64,000 bases of DNA, taken from the NCBI RefSeq assembly GCF_019449275.2, contig NZ_JAHZQZ020000012.1:186001-250000 (forward strand), read 5' to 3'. The translations under genes were made by a program, and so were the position numbers. The first letter of the stretch is position 1, and each line of letters begins with the position of its first letter. Below, one piece after another: positions 43,969-52,254 of the stretch. The stretch comes from Microbacterium sp. HD4P20 (GTDB lineage: Bacteria; Actinomycetota; Actinomycetes; Actinomycetales; Microbacteriaceae). The notes below the pieces were generated by a model. It was not told the DNA's origin, did not search any database, and worked only from the letters and a program-made list of their open reading frames with translations.

Positions 43969-44978
43969 GGCAGGAAGGAGAGGTCGGCGACGTCTTCCGC
44001 CTTGAGGTCGCCGACGACGCCGGCTTCGGTGAAGAAGTCGATGGTGGACTGGACGTTCTCCGGAGTGAGCGCTGCGGCGTCGAACAATCCAGCGTCGACG
44101 TAGGCTTGCGCGATTTCCTGCTGCGTTGCGTCGTCCTCCGCGCCGAGGTGCTTCACCGCCAGCTCGACCAGGTATGCCGGGTCGTCATTGATGCTGGTGT
44201 GGATCTCTATCAGCGCATCGACGAAAGCTTGCGCGGCTTCGGGCGAGTCGGTGAGGAAGTCGGCGTTGGCATACACCGTCTGCGGGTGCAGGTCCGGCAG
44301 CGCCATACCGAAGTCCACCACGGTCGTGAAGTCGGCGTCCGTCGTCTCGGCCAGTGTGACCACGTCGGCGATCTCGAGGGCGGTCGCATCGATCTGGCCG
44401 GTAAGGAGCGCCTGCGCGCGGACGTCCGATCCGCCGATGACGAGATAGTCGGGCTCGCCTTCCGCGCACTCCTCGGCAACCCATTCCTTCACCATCGCGG
44501 TCGCCACAGCGCCTTCGCTGAAGATCCCGACCGGCCGGTCCACAAGGTCCTCGCAGGACTCCACTCCCTCGGCTCCATAGACCGCCCACTGGTTGCCGAT
44601 GACGTCGGCGATGATGCGGATCGGAGCACCCTGTTCTATGGCGATCAGCGCCGGACTCGTCGCTTCCGCCGAGATCGCGTAGTCGCCTTTCGCGAGCCCC
44701 TCGATGGCGAGCTCGGGTTCCGCCAGCTCGACGATATCGATGTCATACCCGTCATCGTTGAGTTGGTCGACCGCTTCCATCAGCGGAACGGTCGTCAGGT
44801 CGGGCTCGATGAGCGCGACCGTGAACGAGTCCGCGCCATCCTCAGCAGCGTTGCCGCTCGCGCATCCGCCCAGCGTCAAGGCTACGACGGAGAGGCCGAC
44901 CGCGACATACCACCGGGAACGATCCCGTGCTTCTCGTGCTGAACCGATGCGTTCCATCTTCTGCGGAATTGTAAGCAT
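43965..44978 (-). CDS. ABC transporter substrate-binding lipoprotein (NMT1/TauA type)
   Basis: 337 residues from the ATG at 44978, with AAGGA about ten bases upstream. Signal peptide with lipobox LTLGGC (Cys about 39, a long n-region). The mature part fits NMT1/SsuA-like proteins: DYAISAEATSPALIAIEQGA and GQIDATALEIADVVTLAE. It feeds the two-permease importer. Ligand unknown, probably a small anionic organic acid given the amidohydrolase in the operon. A near-perfect copy of the upstream operator lies within its signal-peptide codons. Confidence 0.88.
   Translation of the reverse strand: MLTIPQKMERIGSAREARDRSRWYVAVGLSVVALTLGGCASGNAAEDGADSFTVALIEPDLTTVPLMEAVDQLNDDGYDIDIVELAEPELAIEGLAKGDYAISAEATSPALIAIEQGAPIRIIADVIGNQWAVYGAEGVESCEDLVDRPVGIFSEGAVATAMVKEWVAEECAEGEPDYLVIGGSDVRAQALLTGQIDATALEIADVVTLAETTDADFTTVVDFGMALPDLHPQTVYANADFLTDSPEAAQAFVDALIEIHTSINDDPAYLVELAVKHLGAEDDATQQEIAQAYVDAGLFDAAALTPENVQSTIDFFTEAGVVGDLKAEDVADLSFLP
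44915..44928. promoter_or_regulatory. Intragenic copy of the LacI operator
   Basis: CGGGAACGATCCCG differs by one base from the perfect palindrome CGGGATCGATCCCG found at 45025 and 46121. It lies inside codons 17-21 of the binding-protein gene, 110 bp centre to centre from the upstream site. A downstream auxiliary operator would allow repression by looping or roadblock. Confidence 0.6.
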
Positions 44979-45024
44979 TCTCACCACTTCCTTCACATCC
45001 TCGTGCAAGTGATGGCAACTGTAT

Positions 45025-45038
45025 CGGGATCGATCCCG
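45025..45038. promoter_or_regulatory. LacI operator of the amidohydrolase/ABC operon
   Basis: CGGGATCGATCCCG, a perfect 14-bp palindrome with central CG, 47 bp upstream of the binding-protein start. The identical sequence occurs in front of the LacI gene at 46122-46135. This links that regulator to the operon with high likelihood. Confidence 0.85.
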
Positions 45039-45094
45039 CTACGCAACGGTATGCGCTTTCCCATCGCAGAAGTGCGACTCGAGAGTATGCAGGA

Positions 45095-46105
45095 TTACAG
45101 CGTCGCGACCGACGAACGTTCCACCAGCACCGGTGTTACGGGGCTTACCGCCGCCGCATCCCCTTCTGGCTCGAGGAGCAGAGTAAGCGCATTCGCCGCC
45201 ACGGTTTCGAAGGAGACGCGCATGCTCGTCAACGGAACGGCGAGGTGTTGCGCCAGCGGGGTGTCGTTGAATCCGATGATGGACAGGTCCTCAGGCACAC
45301 GAATGGCTGCCCGCTGGGCCGCGGACATGACGCCGAGCGCCAAGCTGTCGTTGGCTGTGAACACCGCGGTCGGCACTTCGGCGAGAGCGAAGAGTCGGTC
45401 AGCGATCTCCATGCCGGCGTCAACGCTGAAGTCGGAATGATGGACCGTGCCCGGTCGTATCGGCATCTCGTAAGCTTCCATCGCCTCTCGGAAACCGGCT
45501 TCTCGCCCCTGCGAACTCGACGCGTGGGCGGGCCCGCCGATGAACGCGATTCGGCGATGACCGTGTTCGAGCAGATGCCGTGTCGCGAGCTCGCCCCCCA
45601 ACCGGTCGTCGATGCGGGCAGCCGGCGAGTGACCGTCTGTGCGCAGAGCCAGTGCGTGGGGAATCCCCTTCTCCTTGAGTTCTAGCAGAAAGGGATCGGC
45701 CCCATCCGTTCGCGCGGTGGTGAGAATGAAGCCGTCGACGCGCTGTTTCACGAGCGCCCGACCGCGTTGCAACTGCTTCAGCGGATCGTCGCCCGCCGTC
45801 ACCACCACCGCCTGATAGCCGCGTTCCGATGCTCCGTCGACGATTGCTTCGTAGAGCATCGCCATCACTGTGTCGGTGAGGCGGGGGACAACAACCCCAA
45901 TCAATCCGGTGCGCTGCTTCCGAAGGTTGGCCGCCCACGAGTTCGGAACGTACCCATGTTCCGCCGCAATCGCACGAACACGATCGGCGCGTGGCCCTCC
46001 CACGGGAGCCACCGCATCCAAGGCCCGTCCGGCGGCCGAACGACTGACACCCGCCAGTTCGGCGATGTCGGCCAACGTCAACTTTCGCCCCGCTTCTGCG
46101 GCCAC
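45095..46105 (-). CDS. LacI family regulator of the amidohydrolase/ABC operon
   Basis: 336 residues from GTG 46105, with AAGGGGG six bases upstream. HTH at about 10-29 (TLADIAELAGVSRSAAGRAL), an atypical helix 3 (SRSAAGRALD where most have SxxTVSRVLN), then a sensor with VDGFILTTARTDGADPF, VFTANDSLALGVMS and IIGFNDTPLAQHL. It is transcribed toward the operon and its own leader carries the operator TCGGGATCGATCCCGA, so it is autoregulated and controls the importer. Confidence 0.9.
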   Translation of the reverse strand: MAAEAGRKLTLADIAELAGVSRSAAGRALDAVAPVGGPRADRVRAIAAEHGYVPNSWAANLRKQRTGLIGVVVPRLTDTVMAMLYEAIVDGASERGYQAVVVTAGDDPLKQLQRGRALVKQRVDGFILTTARTDGADPFLLELKEKGIPHALALRTDGHSPAARIDDRLGGELATRHLLEHGHRRIAFIGGPAHASSSQGREAGFREAMEAYEMPIRPGTVHHSDFSVDAGMEIADRLFALAEVPTAVFTANDSLALGVMSAAQRAAIRVPEDLSIIGFNDTPLAQHLAVPLTSMRVSFETVAANALTLLLEPEGDAAAVSPVTPVLVERSSVATL

Positions 46106-46120
46106 TTTGCGCCCCCTTCG

Positions 46121-46136
46121 TCGGGATCGATCCCGA
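46121..46136. promoter_or_regulatory. LacI autoregulatory operator
   Basis: TCGGGATCGATCCCGA is a perfect 16-bp palindrome, placed just upstream of the ribosome site of the LacI gene. Its inner 14 bp equal the site at 45025-45038. Confidence 0.85.
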
Positions 46137-46395
46137 AGCGAGTCTAGGCGGGCGGATTCGGAACACGCCAAGAGTCTCGCGTCGGCTGCGGCTTGGTATG
46201 CGGCGGCCGTTGCGCCCGTCAGTCGACCGAGAGCAGTTCGTCGTGAAGGATGTTCGACGAGGGATGACTCAGGTGCTCAAGACGTACCGGATCATGCCGT
46301 CCGCGGCGCCGAAGACGATCTCCGAGTTCGGGTAGTCAAGCACACGTGACACTCACCGCGTCGCCGCGGTGCTTCACGCGTGTGGGGCCACGGTC
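46137..46395. other. Gene-poor stretch with a possible gene remnant
   Basis: No credible complete gene. On the minus strand a short open stretch that stops near 46273 encodes YPNSEIVFGAADGMIRYVL and a few residues either side, protein-like but only ~24 codons long and preceded by a stop. It may be the broken 3' end of a lost gene. I could not assign it to a family. This stretch closes the lower-GC segment that begins after tRNA-Arg. Confidence 0.35.
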
Positions 46396-46596
46396 TCAGT
46401 GACCGGGTGGGTCGCTGTCCATCCGCTGGGCTGCCACGGGCACGGCGACCGCCGCGGCGAGGCACAGCACGCCGGCGATGAAGACGAGGCCGGGCAGGAT
46501 CGGCGAGTTGAACGACTCCCCGACGAGCCACATTCCTCCGATGAGCAGGATCGAGTAGAGAACGATGAGCACCGTCCACCTCCAGAGATCGGTCAC
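46396..46596 (-). CDS. Small two-helix membrane protein
   Basis: 66 residues from GTG 46596. Two hydrophobic segments (about 6-24, WTVLIVLYSILLIGGMWLV, and 35-55, PGLVFIAGVLCLAAAVAVPV) with a polar end. AAGGAA is present but almost touches the GTG, so the start is uncertain. No family recognised; the regular hydrophobic pattern and lack of a better gene here support it being real. Confidence 0.5.
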   Translation of the reverse strand: MTDLWRWTVLIVLYSILLIGGMWLVGESFNSPILPGLVFIAGVLCLAAAVAVPVAAQRMDSDPPGH

Positions 46597-46774
46597 TTCC
46601 TTGCTAGCCCGACATGCTCTCGGCTGTCTCGGGGGTTGACATCCTCGGCGGTTGTGGCCCTTCTCTTCTCGAACGGGCACACTGCATGACGCGCCCACCC
46701 GTGCCGCGGCATCCTGCCCGTCCATCATCAGCCCAGGCGTGCACTCTGCCCGACCGACGGCGTAGCCTGGAGGT

Positions 46775-48370
46775 GTGAGCGCCTACGTCTCGGCGTTCGA
46801 GCTGTTCTCCATCGGCGTAGGACCCTCGAGCTCCCACACAGTCGGCCCCATGCGGGCCGCGCATGACTTCGTCGTCCGGTTGCGTGAGGCGGGGCTGCTG
46901 GCCCGGGTCGAGCGCGTGACGTGCACCCTGTACGGATCGCTGGGGGCCACTGGCATCGGGCACGGAACGCCCGATGCCGTTGTGGCGGGGCTGCGCGGGC
47001 TGCGACCCGAGACAGCGGATCCGGATGACGTACGTTCCTCGTGGAGCGAATGGCCCCGCGATCGCCCCCTTGACCTGGGTGGCGAGCAATCGGTGTCGTT
47101 CGACCGGGCCGACATCCTCTTCGAGCCGCGGACCCGCCTGCCCGGGCATCCCAACGCGATGACGCTCGAGGCGTGGGCGTCGACGGAGCAGGGACCGGCG
47201 CGCCAGAGCCATGACCGTGCGCTCGGGGTGCGGGCGACGGGTGCCGGTGCGGGGGAGCTAGCCGTGGCCTCCGCTGCGGCGTCGCCCGGACTTCTCGCGC
47301 GAGAGACGTACTACTCAGTGGGCGGCGGGTTCGTCCGGCGGGAAGGCGAAGCGGCGCGTACCCGCGAGCACACGTTCCCCGTCGACTTCGCCAGTGCGGA
47401 AGAGCTTCTCGCACTGTGCGACGAACGCGGACTCACGATCGCCGAGGCCGCGCGGCTGAACGAGGTGACACTGCGCAGCGACGAACAACTCGCCGACGGC
47501 CTCGACGCGATCTGGGATGCGATGGCAGGCTGCGTCGGAGCGGGGCTCCAGGCCGAAGGCGTGCTTCCGGGCATGCTGGGCGTGAAGCGGCGGGCGGCTG
47601 CGATCCGCGCGCAGCTGGAAGCCGCCGAGGCCGACGGAAGGCGCGAGCTGCCGGGGGAGTGGCTGGGCGCGTTCGCGCTCGCTGTGAACGAGGAGAATGC
47701 CGCGGGCGGGCGCGTCGTCACCGCCCCGACCAACGGCGCCGCGGGCATCGTCCCCGCTGTGGCGATGTACTGGTGGCGGTTCCTGGCGGATTCGGGACTC
47801 GGCGCCGGGAACGCGGTCACACCCTACGGCGAGCTCGTCGGCAGTGCCCTGCTCGGGTTCGGTGAGGGCGCGCACGCGCCTGCGCCCGGTGCTTTGGAGG
47901 ACGAACGCCTGATCGCCGAAGCGAACCGCCGCCGCGGCATCCGCCGGTTCCTGCTCACCGCCACCGCGCTGGGCTCGTTGTTCAAGGCGAACGCGTCGAT
48001 CTCGGGCGCCGAGGGAGGGTGCCAGGCCGAGGTCGGATCGGCGTGCGCCATGGCCGCCGGCGGCCTGACCGCGGTGATGGGCGGCACCAACCGGCAGATC
48101 GAGAACGCCGCCGAGATCGCGATGGAGCACCACTTGGGCCTCACGTGCGACCCGGTCGGCGGCCTCGTGCAGATCCCGTGCATCGAGCGCAACGCGATCG
48201 CCGCCTCGACCGCGGTCACGGCGGCGCGGCTCGCGCTGCGCGGCGACGGCTCGCACTACGTCTCGCTCGACACCGTCGTCGAGACCATGCGCCAGACCGG
48301 CATCGACATGTCGCACAAGTACAAGGAGACGAGCGAGGGCGGCCTCGCGGTCAACGTCATCGAGTGCTGA
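46775..48370 (+). CDS. sdaA: L-serine ammonia-lyase (single chain, iron-sulfur)
   Basis: 531 residues. N-terminal regulatory domain begins [18 protein letters not shown]; the catalytic domain carries C416 ([11 protein letters not shown]), C458 (LTCDPVGG) and C469 (QIPCIERN). Their spacing of 42 and 11 is that of the 4Fe-4S ligands of known type II serine dehydratases. It deaminates L-serine to pyruvate. It is about 70 residues longer than usual: one addition lies around 335-380 ([20 protein letters not shown] and onward) between conserved blocks, another near 130-170. GTG start with TAGCCT six bases upstream (leaderless signature). Confidence 0.93.
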   Translation: MSAYVSAFELFSIGVGPSSSHTVGPMRAAHDFVVRLREAGLLARVERVTCTLYGSLGATGIGHGTPDAVVAGLRGLRPETADPDDVRSSWSEWPRDRPLDLGGEQSVSFDRADILFEPRTRLPGHPNAMTLEAWASTEQGPARQSHDRALGVRATGAGAGELAVASAAASPGLLARETYYSVGGGFVRREGEAARTREHTFPVDFASAEELLALCDERGLTIAEAARLNEVTLRSDEQLADGLDAIWDAMAGCVGAGLQAEGVLPGMLGVKRRAAAIRAQLEAAEADGRRELPGEWLGAFALAVNEENAAGGRVVTAPTNGAAGIVPAVAMYWWRFLADSGLGAGNAVTPYGELVGSALLGFGEGAHAPAPGALEDERLIAEANRRRGIRRFLLTATALGSLFKANASISGAEGGCQAEVGSACAMAAGGLTAVMGGTNRQIENAAEIAMEHHLGLTCDPVGGLVQIPCIERNAIAASTAVTAARLALRGDGSHYVSLDTVVETMRQTGIDMSHKYKETSEGGLAVNVIEC

Positions 48371-48481
48371 GATCCGCCGGTTGGGGTGGCGCGTTGTGCG
48401 GGTTGTTGGTGGGGTTGCCGCGTGAGGTCAGCGTCCGGCCCCGGTCGGCGGCAAGTTCGCTCAGAGCGAACGGAGAATCCA

Positions 48482-48508
48482 TTAGCACTCGCATACCGAG
48501 AGTGCTAA
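48482..48508. promoter_or_regulatory. CIRCE element (HrcA operator) upstream of hsp20
   Basis: TTAGCACTC-N9-GAGTGCTAA is a perfect CIRCE inverted repeat, the binding site of the heat-shock repressor HrcA. It overlaps a plausible promoter: TTAGCA as -35 and TAATCT (48506-48511) as -10, with 18 bp between them. Confidence 0.95.
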
Positions 48509-48518
48509 TCTGGTCGTA

Positions 48519-48539
48519 GTTGAGCCGAGTGGGCTCAAC
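48519..48539. promoter_or_regulatory. HAIR-like element (HspR site) upstream of hsp20
   Basis: GTTGAGC-N7-GCTCAAC matches the HAIR layout (CTTGAGT-N7-ACTCAAG) with the TTGAG/CTCAA core kept; the arms extend to 8 bp with a 5-nt centre. It lies 11 bp downstream of CIRCE, in the leader of hsp20. HspR control is inferred. Confidence 0.65.
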
Positions 48540-48562
48540 TTCCAGACTAGAGAGGAGAAACC

Positions 48563-49030
48563 ATGGCCACGTACGACCCGTTCCGCGACCTCGACCGCCT
48601 CGCGTCGAGCCTCTTCGACACCCGCCGCGGCCCGCGGCGCATGCCGATGGACCTCTATCGCGACGGAGACCACTACGTGCTGACCGCCGACCTTCCCGGC
48701 ATCGACCCGGGCTCGGTCGACATCGACGTCGATGGCCAGCTCCTGACCATCCGCGCCGAGCGCACCCTGACCAGCGGCGAAGACGTCAAGTGGATCACGC
48801 GCGAGCGCGAGGCCGCGAGCTTCCTGCGACAGCTCAACCTCGGCCAGGGCATCGACACCGACCGTATTTCGGCGAACTACAACAACGGCGTCCTGAGCGT
48901 CACGATCCCGGTCAGCGAGAGGGCGAAGCCGCGCAAGATCGAGGTCAGCTCCGAGGGTTCGGCCCCGGTGCTCCAGGCGCAGGAGAGCAACCAGTCGAAC
49001 GCGGAAGAGCCGCAGCCGATCGAGCAGTAG
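48563..49030 (+). CDS. Hsp20/alpha-crystallin family small heat-shock protein
   Basis: 155 residues. The alpha-crystallin domain spans about 35-135: YVLTADLPGIDPGSVDIDVD, then LRQLNLGQGIDTDRISANYNNGVLSVTIPV with the conserved N-G-V-L core. The N-terminus is short (MATYDPFRDLDRLASSLFDT) and the C-terminal tail acidic. It is an ATP-independent holdase that prevents protein aggregation in the cytoplasm. GAGGAG precedes the ATG, and CIRCE and a HAIR-like element lie upstream, so it is heat-inducible. Confidence 0.95.
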   Translation: MATYDPFRDLDRLASSLFDTRRGPRRMPMDLYRDGDHYVLTADLPGIDPGSVDIDVDGQLLTIRAERTLTSGEDVKWITREREAASFLRQLNLGQGIDTDRISANYNNGVLSVTIPVSERAKPRKIEVSSEGSAPVLQAQESNQSNAEEPQPIEQ

Positions 49031-49048
49031 GCCAAGACCCACAAGACA

Positions 49049-49087
49049 GGAACGGATGCCTCACCCCCGGGATGAGGCATCCGTTCC
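49049..49087. terminator. Bidirectional hairpin between hsp20 and tdk
   Basis: GGAACGGATGCCTCA (49049-49063) pairs perfectly with TGAGGCATCCGTTCC (49073-49087) over a 9-nt loop. It lies 19 bp past the hsp20 stop and overlaps the last codons of the converging tdk gene. No long T-tract, but position suggests a shared terminator. Confidence 0.7.
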
Positions 49088-49678
49088 GTCGTCTTCGGGC
49101 CCCATCGAGCCGGTGAAGTGACGGCGGCAGCGCGCCTGGTACGACTCGATGCCGCCCACCTGGGCGGGTGTCGGAACGCGCGGGTCACCGGGGTCGTCGG
49201 GAGAGAGGCGCTGGTGGTATGCCGCGTCGGCGCCGCACACCGCACACACGGCCGTCAGTTTGAGTACGTCGTCGGCGATCGCCATCAGCGACGGCAGCGG
49301 TTCGAACGGGCGACCGTCGAACGTGACGCACAATCCGGCGACCATCACGGTGACGTCAGCGGCGACGAGTGTGTCGACGGCTTCGACGAGGTCTCTCCCG
49401 AAGAACTGCGCCTCGTCGATCGCGACGACATCCAGTCCGCGACCGCTCACACCGGCGACGAGCGCGTCGACGTCCGCCACCGAGCGCGAAGGCACGGCGA
49501 GGCCCGAGTGCGAACTGATCTGCCCCTCGCCGCGCCGGTCGTCCAGTGCGTGACTGACGACATCGACCGACAGGCCGGCGATGCGCGCGCGCCGGACGCG
49601 GCGCAGCAGTTCCTCTGACTTGCCGGCGAACATCGGGCCGGCCACGACCTGCAGGCGGGCGGGAGCGGGCGTGTGCAT
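49061..49678 (-). CDS. tdk: Thymidine kinase
   Basis: 205 residues from the ATG at 49678. P-loop GPMFAGKS (14-21), Walker B-like VVAIDEAQFF, and the zinc site formed by CAVCG and a later Cys near CRRHF. The lasso region is present (GRPFEPLPSL). It phosphorylates thymidine with ATP in the salvage pathway. TAGGGT lies seven bases before the ATG with no ribosome site, so leaderless expression is likely. Confidence 0.93.
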   Translation of the reverse strand: MHTPAPARLQVVAGPMFAGKSEELLRRVRRARIAGLSVDVVSHALDDRRGEGQISSHSGLAVPSRSVADVDALVAGVSGRGLDVVAIDEAQFFGRDLVEAVDTLVAADVTVMVAGLCVTFDGRPFEPLPSLMAIADDVLKLTAVCAVCGADAAYHQRLSPDDPGDPRVPTPAQVGGIESYQARCRRHFTGSMGPEDDGTDASSRG

Positions 49679-49872
49679 GACCGCCACCCTAATGCGCTCA
49701 CAATGACCGCACTCTCGCACTTCCTGGCCCGAACCCAGATTGTGCGCGAGGCAGGCGTGATCGCATCGGTGGACGCAGACCCCGCCGTCGCGGGACGGCG
49801 AAGGGTGGGGTTCTGGTATCCCACAGCGGGAATGCGTTTGTGGGGTTGGGGCTGTCCGGCAGGGCGGCTCAC

Positions 49873-50313
49873 TCAGCAGCTCGGCTGCTTCTTTCGCAAC
49901 TTGGCTGTCAGTTCGCGCAGCTGCTGCAGTTCGTCGTCGCTGAGCAGCGACATCCGCTCGGCGATCGCCCGGCCGTGTGCGCTCGCAACACGGCGGAACA
50001 GGGCGGCTCCGGAATCCGTCGCCTTCACCAGCGAGCCACGGCCGTCATCGGGGTCGGAACACTTCGAGATCAGGCCTCGCGCGACCATGCGATCGACCAG
50101 GCGTGACACGCTGGGCTGGCTGATGAGCATGTTCGCAGTGACGTCTCGCAGCCGTGCGGTCATGTTCTCGCCGCGGGTGACCGTCAGCAGCACGTCGTAC
50201 TCGGCCTGATTGAGCGTGTCGTCCTGAAAGTCCTCGCCGAGGTCTCCGAACACCTCGTGCTGCGCGCGGAACAGGCTCTCCCAGGCGTCGATGGCAAGGC
50301 GGCGATCGGTCAT
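49873..50313 (-). CDS. MarR family regulator
   Basis: 146 residues from the ATG at 50313. Winged helix at about 40-105: LNQAEYDVLLTVTRGENMTARL, ISQPSVSRLVDRMVARGLI and the wing DPDDGRGSLVKATDSG. TAATCT lies seven bases before the start (leaderless signature). It is divergent from the DUF2207 gene with only 42 bp between start codons, so the two promoters must overlap and a MarR dimer bound there would affect both. Confidence 0.9.
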   Translation of the reverse strand: MTDRRLAIDAWESLFRAQHEVFGDLGEDFQDDTLNQAEYDVLLTVTRGENMTARLRDVTANMLISQPSVSRLVDRMVARGLISKCSDPDDGRGSLVKATDSGAALFRRVASAHGRAIAERMSLLSDDELQQLRELTAKLRKKQPSC

Positions 50314-50355
50314 AGCCACAAGATTACGGCGAACCGGCACCCGTAGGCTGACCTC

Positions 50356-52164
50356 ATGGGGACTGGATTCGCCGCGCGTGCGCGGAGCCGCCGCCGCTCT
50401 GCCGTCGGACTGCTTGTCGCGATCGTCGCAGGGCTGCTCGCCACGCTCACAGGGCTCGGGGGCGCCGCCGCGCACGCGGATGTCAACGACTTCACGTTCG
50501 AGAGCCTCGACGTCGAGTATCAGCTGGGCCGTGATGAGGACGGCGCGAGCACGCTGACGGTCGTCGAGACCTTCGTCGCGCTGTTCCCGCAGCACGATCA
50601 GAACCGGGGGATGCAGCGAGCCGTCCCCGACTCGTACCAAGGTGCGCCCCTGCATCCCGAGCTCGTCTCGATCACCGACGGGAGCGGCGCCCCGCGGCCG
50701 TCCGAGGTGGAGTCCGAAGACGGCTGGTACGTCATGACCTCACGTGCCGACGATTTCGTGCACGGACGCCAGACCTACGTCTTCACGTACACGCTGACCA
50801 ACGTCGCGCGCCACTTCGCCGATACGGCGGCAGACGAGTTCTACTGGAACGTCAACGGCACCCGCTGGGAGCAGCCATTCGGCAGCGTCACCGCGCGGGT
50901 CACGATGACAGACGCGCTCGCCGAAGCGCGTACCGGCGAACAGGCGTGCTACGTCGGCGCCCAGGGCTCGACCCAGACGTGCACCATCACCGGCGACGGC
51001 ACCGCGGCCGAGGCATCCGTCGGCCCCCTGGCTCCTCACGAGACCATGACCATCGCGATCGGCTTCGAGCAGGGCACCTTCACGCCGTTCGACTCGACGT
51101 ACTTCGCCTCGCCGTGGGGCTGGCTGCAGGCAGGCGCCGCGGCGCTCGGCCTCGGCGGCGCGGTCGTCCTCGCCGCGCGGACGCGCCGGCGGCACCTGCG
51201 CAACGCGCCGGGCCGCCCGGTCGTCGTGGCCGAGTTCACTCCGCCGCGGGGCATCGACGCGCTCGAGAGCGCGGTGATGCTGGGCATGACCACCAAGGCG
51301 ATTCCGGCCGAGGTGCTCGAGCAGGCTGTCGTGGGCAGCATCCGCATCGAAGAGGGTGCGCAGAAATGGTGGGGCGGCACCAAGCTCAAAGCGGTGCTCG
51401 TCGATCCGTCGAGGGCCGATGGTGATGGGCGGATGCTGCTGCAGGGGCTCTTTCCGGACGGCCGACCAGGCGACGAGTTCGAGTTCGGTCGCACCGACAC
51501 GAGATTCTCGTCGGCCGCGCAGTCGATCCTCAAGAGCGCCGGGCAGGAGCTCGTCACGCGAGGACTGCAGCGGCAGGTGCGGGGCGGGGTGCGGGCGGTG
51601 CCCGTCCTCGTCGCGATCGGAGCCGCCGTGCTCGTGGTCGGCTTCGGGATCGCCGGGCTCATCGGGTTCGTGCAGCCGCTCGTGCCCATCGTTCTGATCG
51701 TCGCGGCTGTGCTCGCCGTGCTGCTGGTCATCGTCTTGGTCGTGCACAAGCCGCTCACGGCGGCGGGCGCCGAGACCCGCGATCATCTCCTGGGTCTCAA
51801 GCAGTTCATCGAGTGGGCCGAGGCCGACCGCATCCGGATGCTGCAGTCGCCGGAGGGCGCCGAGAGAGTGCCCGTCGACACCGGCGACCCGCGCCAGATG
51901 CTGCGGCTGTACGAGACACTGCTGCCCTACGCGGTCGTCTTCGGCCAGGAGAAGCAGTGGGCACGCGAGCTCGCTGTGCTGTACGGCGAGGGCAACTCGC
52001 CCACGTGGTACGCGGGCGGCTCCGGGTTCAACGCCGCCGCTTTCTCGGCCGGCATCTCGCATCTGTCATCGAGCTCGGCGTCGGCATCATCGACATCGGG
52101 CGGCTCGAGCGGCGGCGGCTCGGCCGGCGGTGGCGGTGGCGGTGGGGGCGGCGGTGGGGTCTAG
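50356..52164 (+). CDS. DUF2207 domain membrane protein
   Basis: 602 residues. Signal peptide (about 18-40, GLLVAIVAGLLATLTGLGGA), then the extracellular DUF2207 beta domain (DFTFESLDVEYQLGRDEDG). A transmembrane helix lies near 255-275, a cytoplasmic part follows (AEFTPPRGIDALESAVMLGM), a two-helix hairpin near 415-465, and finally a Ser/Gly tail ending in a run of glycines. Role unknown; the family is common in Gram-positive bacteria. Leaderless signature TAGGCT plus six bases before the ATG. Transcribed alone. Confidence 0.88.
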   Translation: MGTGFAARARSRRRSAVGLLVAIVAGLLATLTGLGGAAAHADVNDFTFESLDVEYQLGRDEDGASTLTVVETFVALFPQHDQNRGMQRAVPDSYQGAPLHPELVSITDGSGAPRPSEVESEDGWYVMTSRADDFVHGRQTYVFTYTLTNVARHFADTAADEFYWNVNGTRWEQPFGSVTARVTMTDALAEARTGEQACYVGAQGSTQTCTITGDGTAAEASVGPLAPHETMTIAIGFEQGTFTPFDSTYFASPWGWLQAGAAALGLGGAVVLAARTRRRHLRNAPGRPVVVAEFTPPRGIDALESAVMLGMTTKAIPAEVLEQAVVGSIRIEEGAQKWWGGTKLKAVLVDPSRADGDGRMLLQGLFPDGRPGDEFEFGRTDTRFSSAAQSILKSAGQELVTRGLQRQVRGGVRAVPVLVAIGAAVLVVGFGIAGLIGFVQPLVPIVLIVAAVLAVLLVIVLVVHKPLTAAGAETRDHLLGLKQFIEWAEADRIRMLQSPEGAERVPVDTGDPRQMLRLYETLLPYAVVFGQEKQWARELAVLYGEGNSPTWYAGGSGFNAAAFSAGISHLSSSSASASSTSGGSSGGGSAGGGGGGGGGGGV

Positions 52165-52254
52165 GCCCCGATGCGCTTCTTCGTGTCCTAGCCGATCCGC
52201 GCGGCCCGCGAAAGGGGCTTCTGCGAGGCATCCGTCCCGACAAGGCTCGGGGGA

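Noticed and set aside
40264..46400. Integrative element with att sites at tRNA-Arg
   Set aside because: No integrase, and no clear second copy of the tRNA 3' end was seen near 46 kb; kept only as a compositional island hypothesis.
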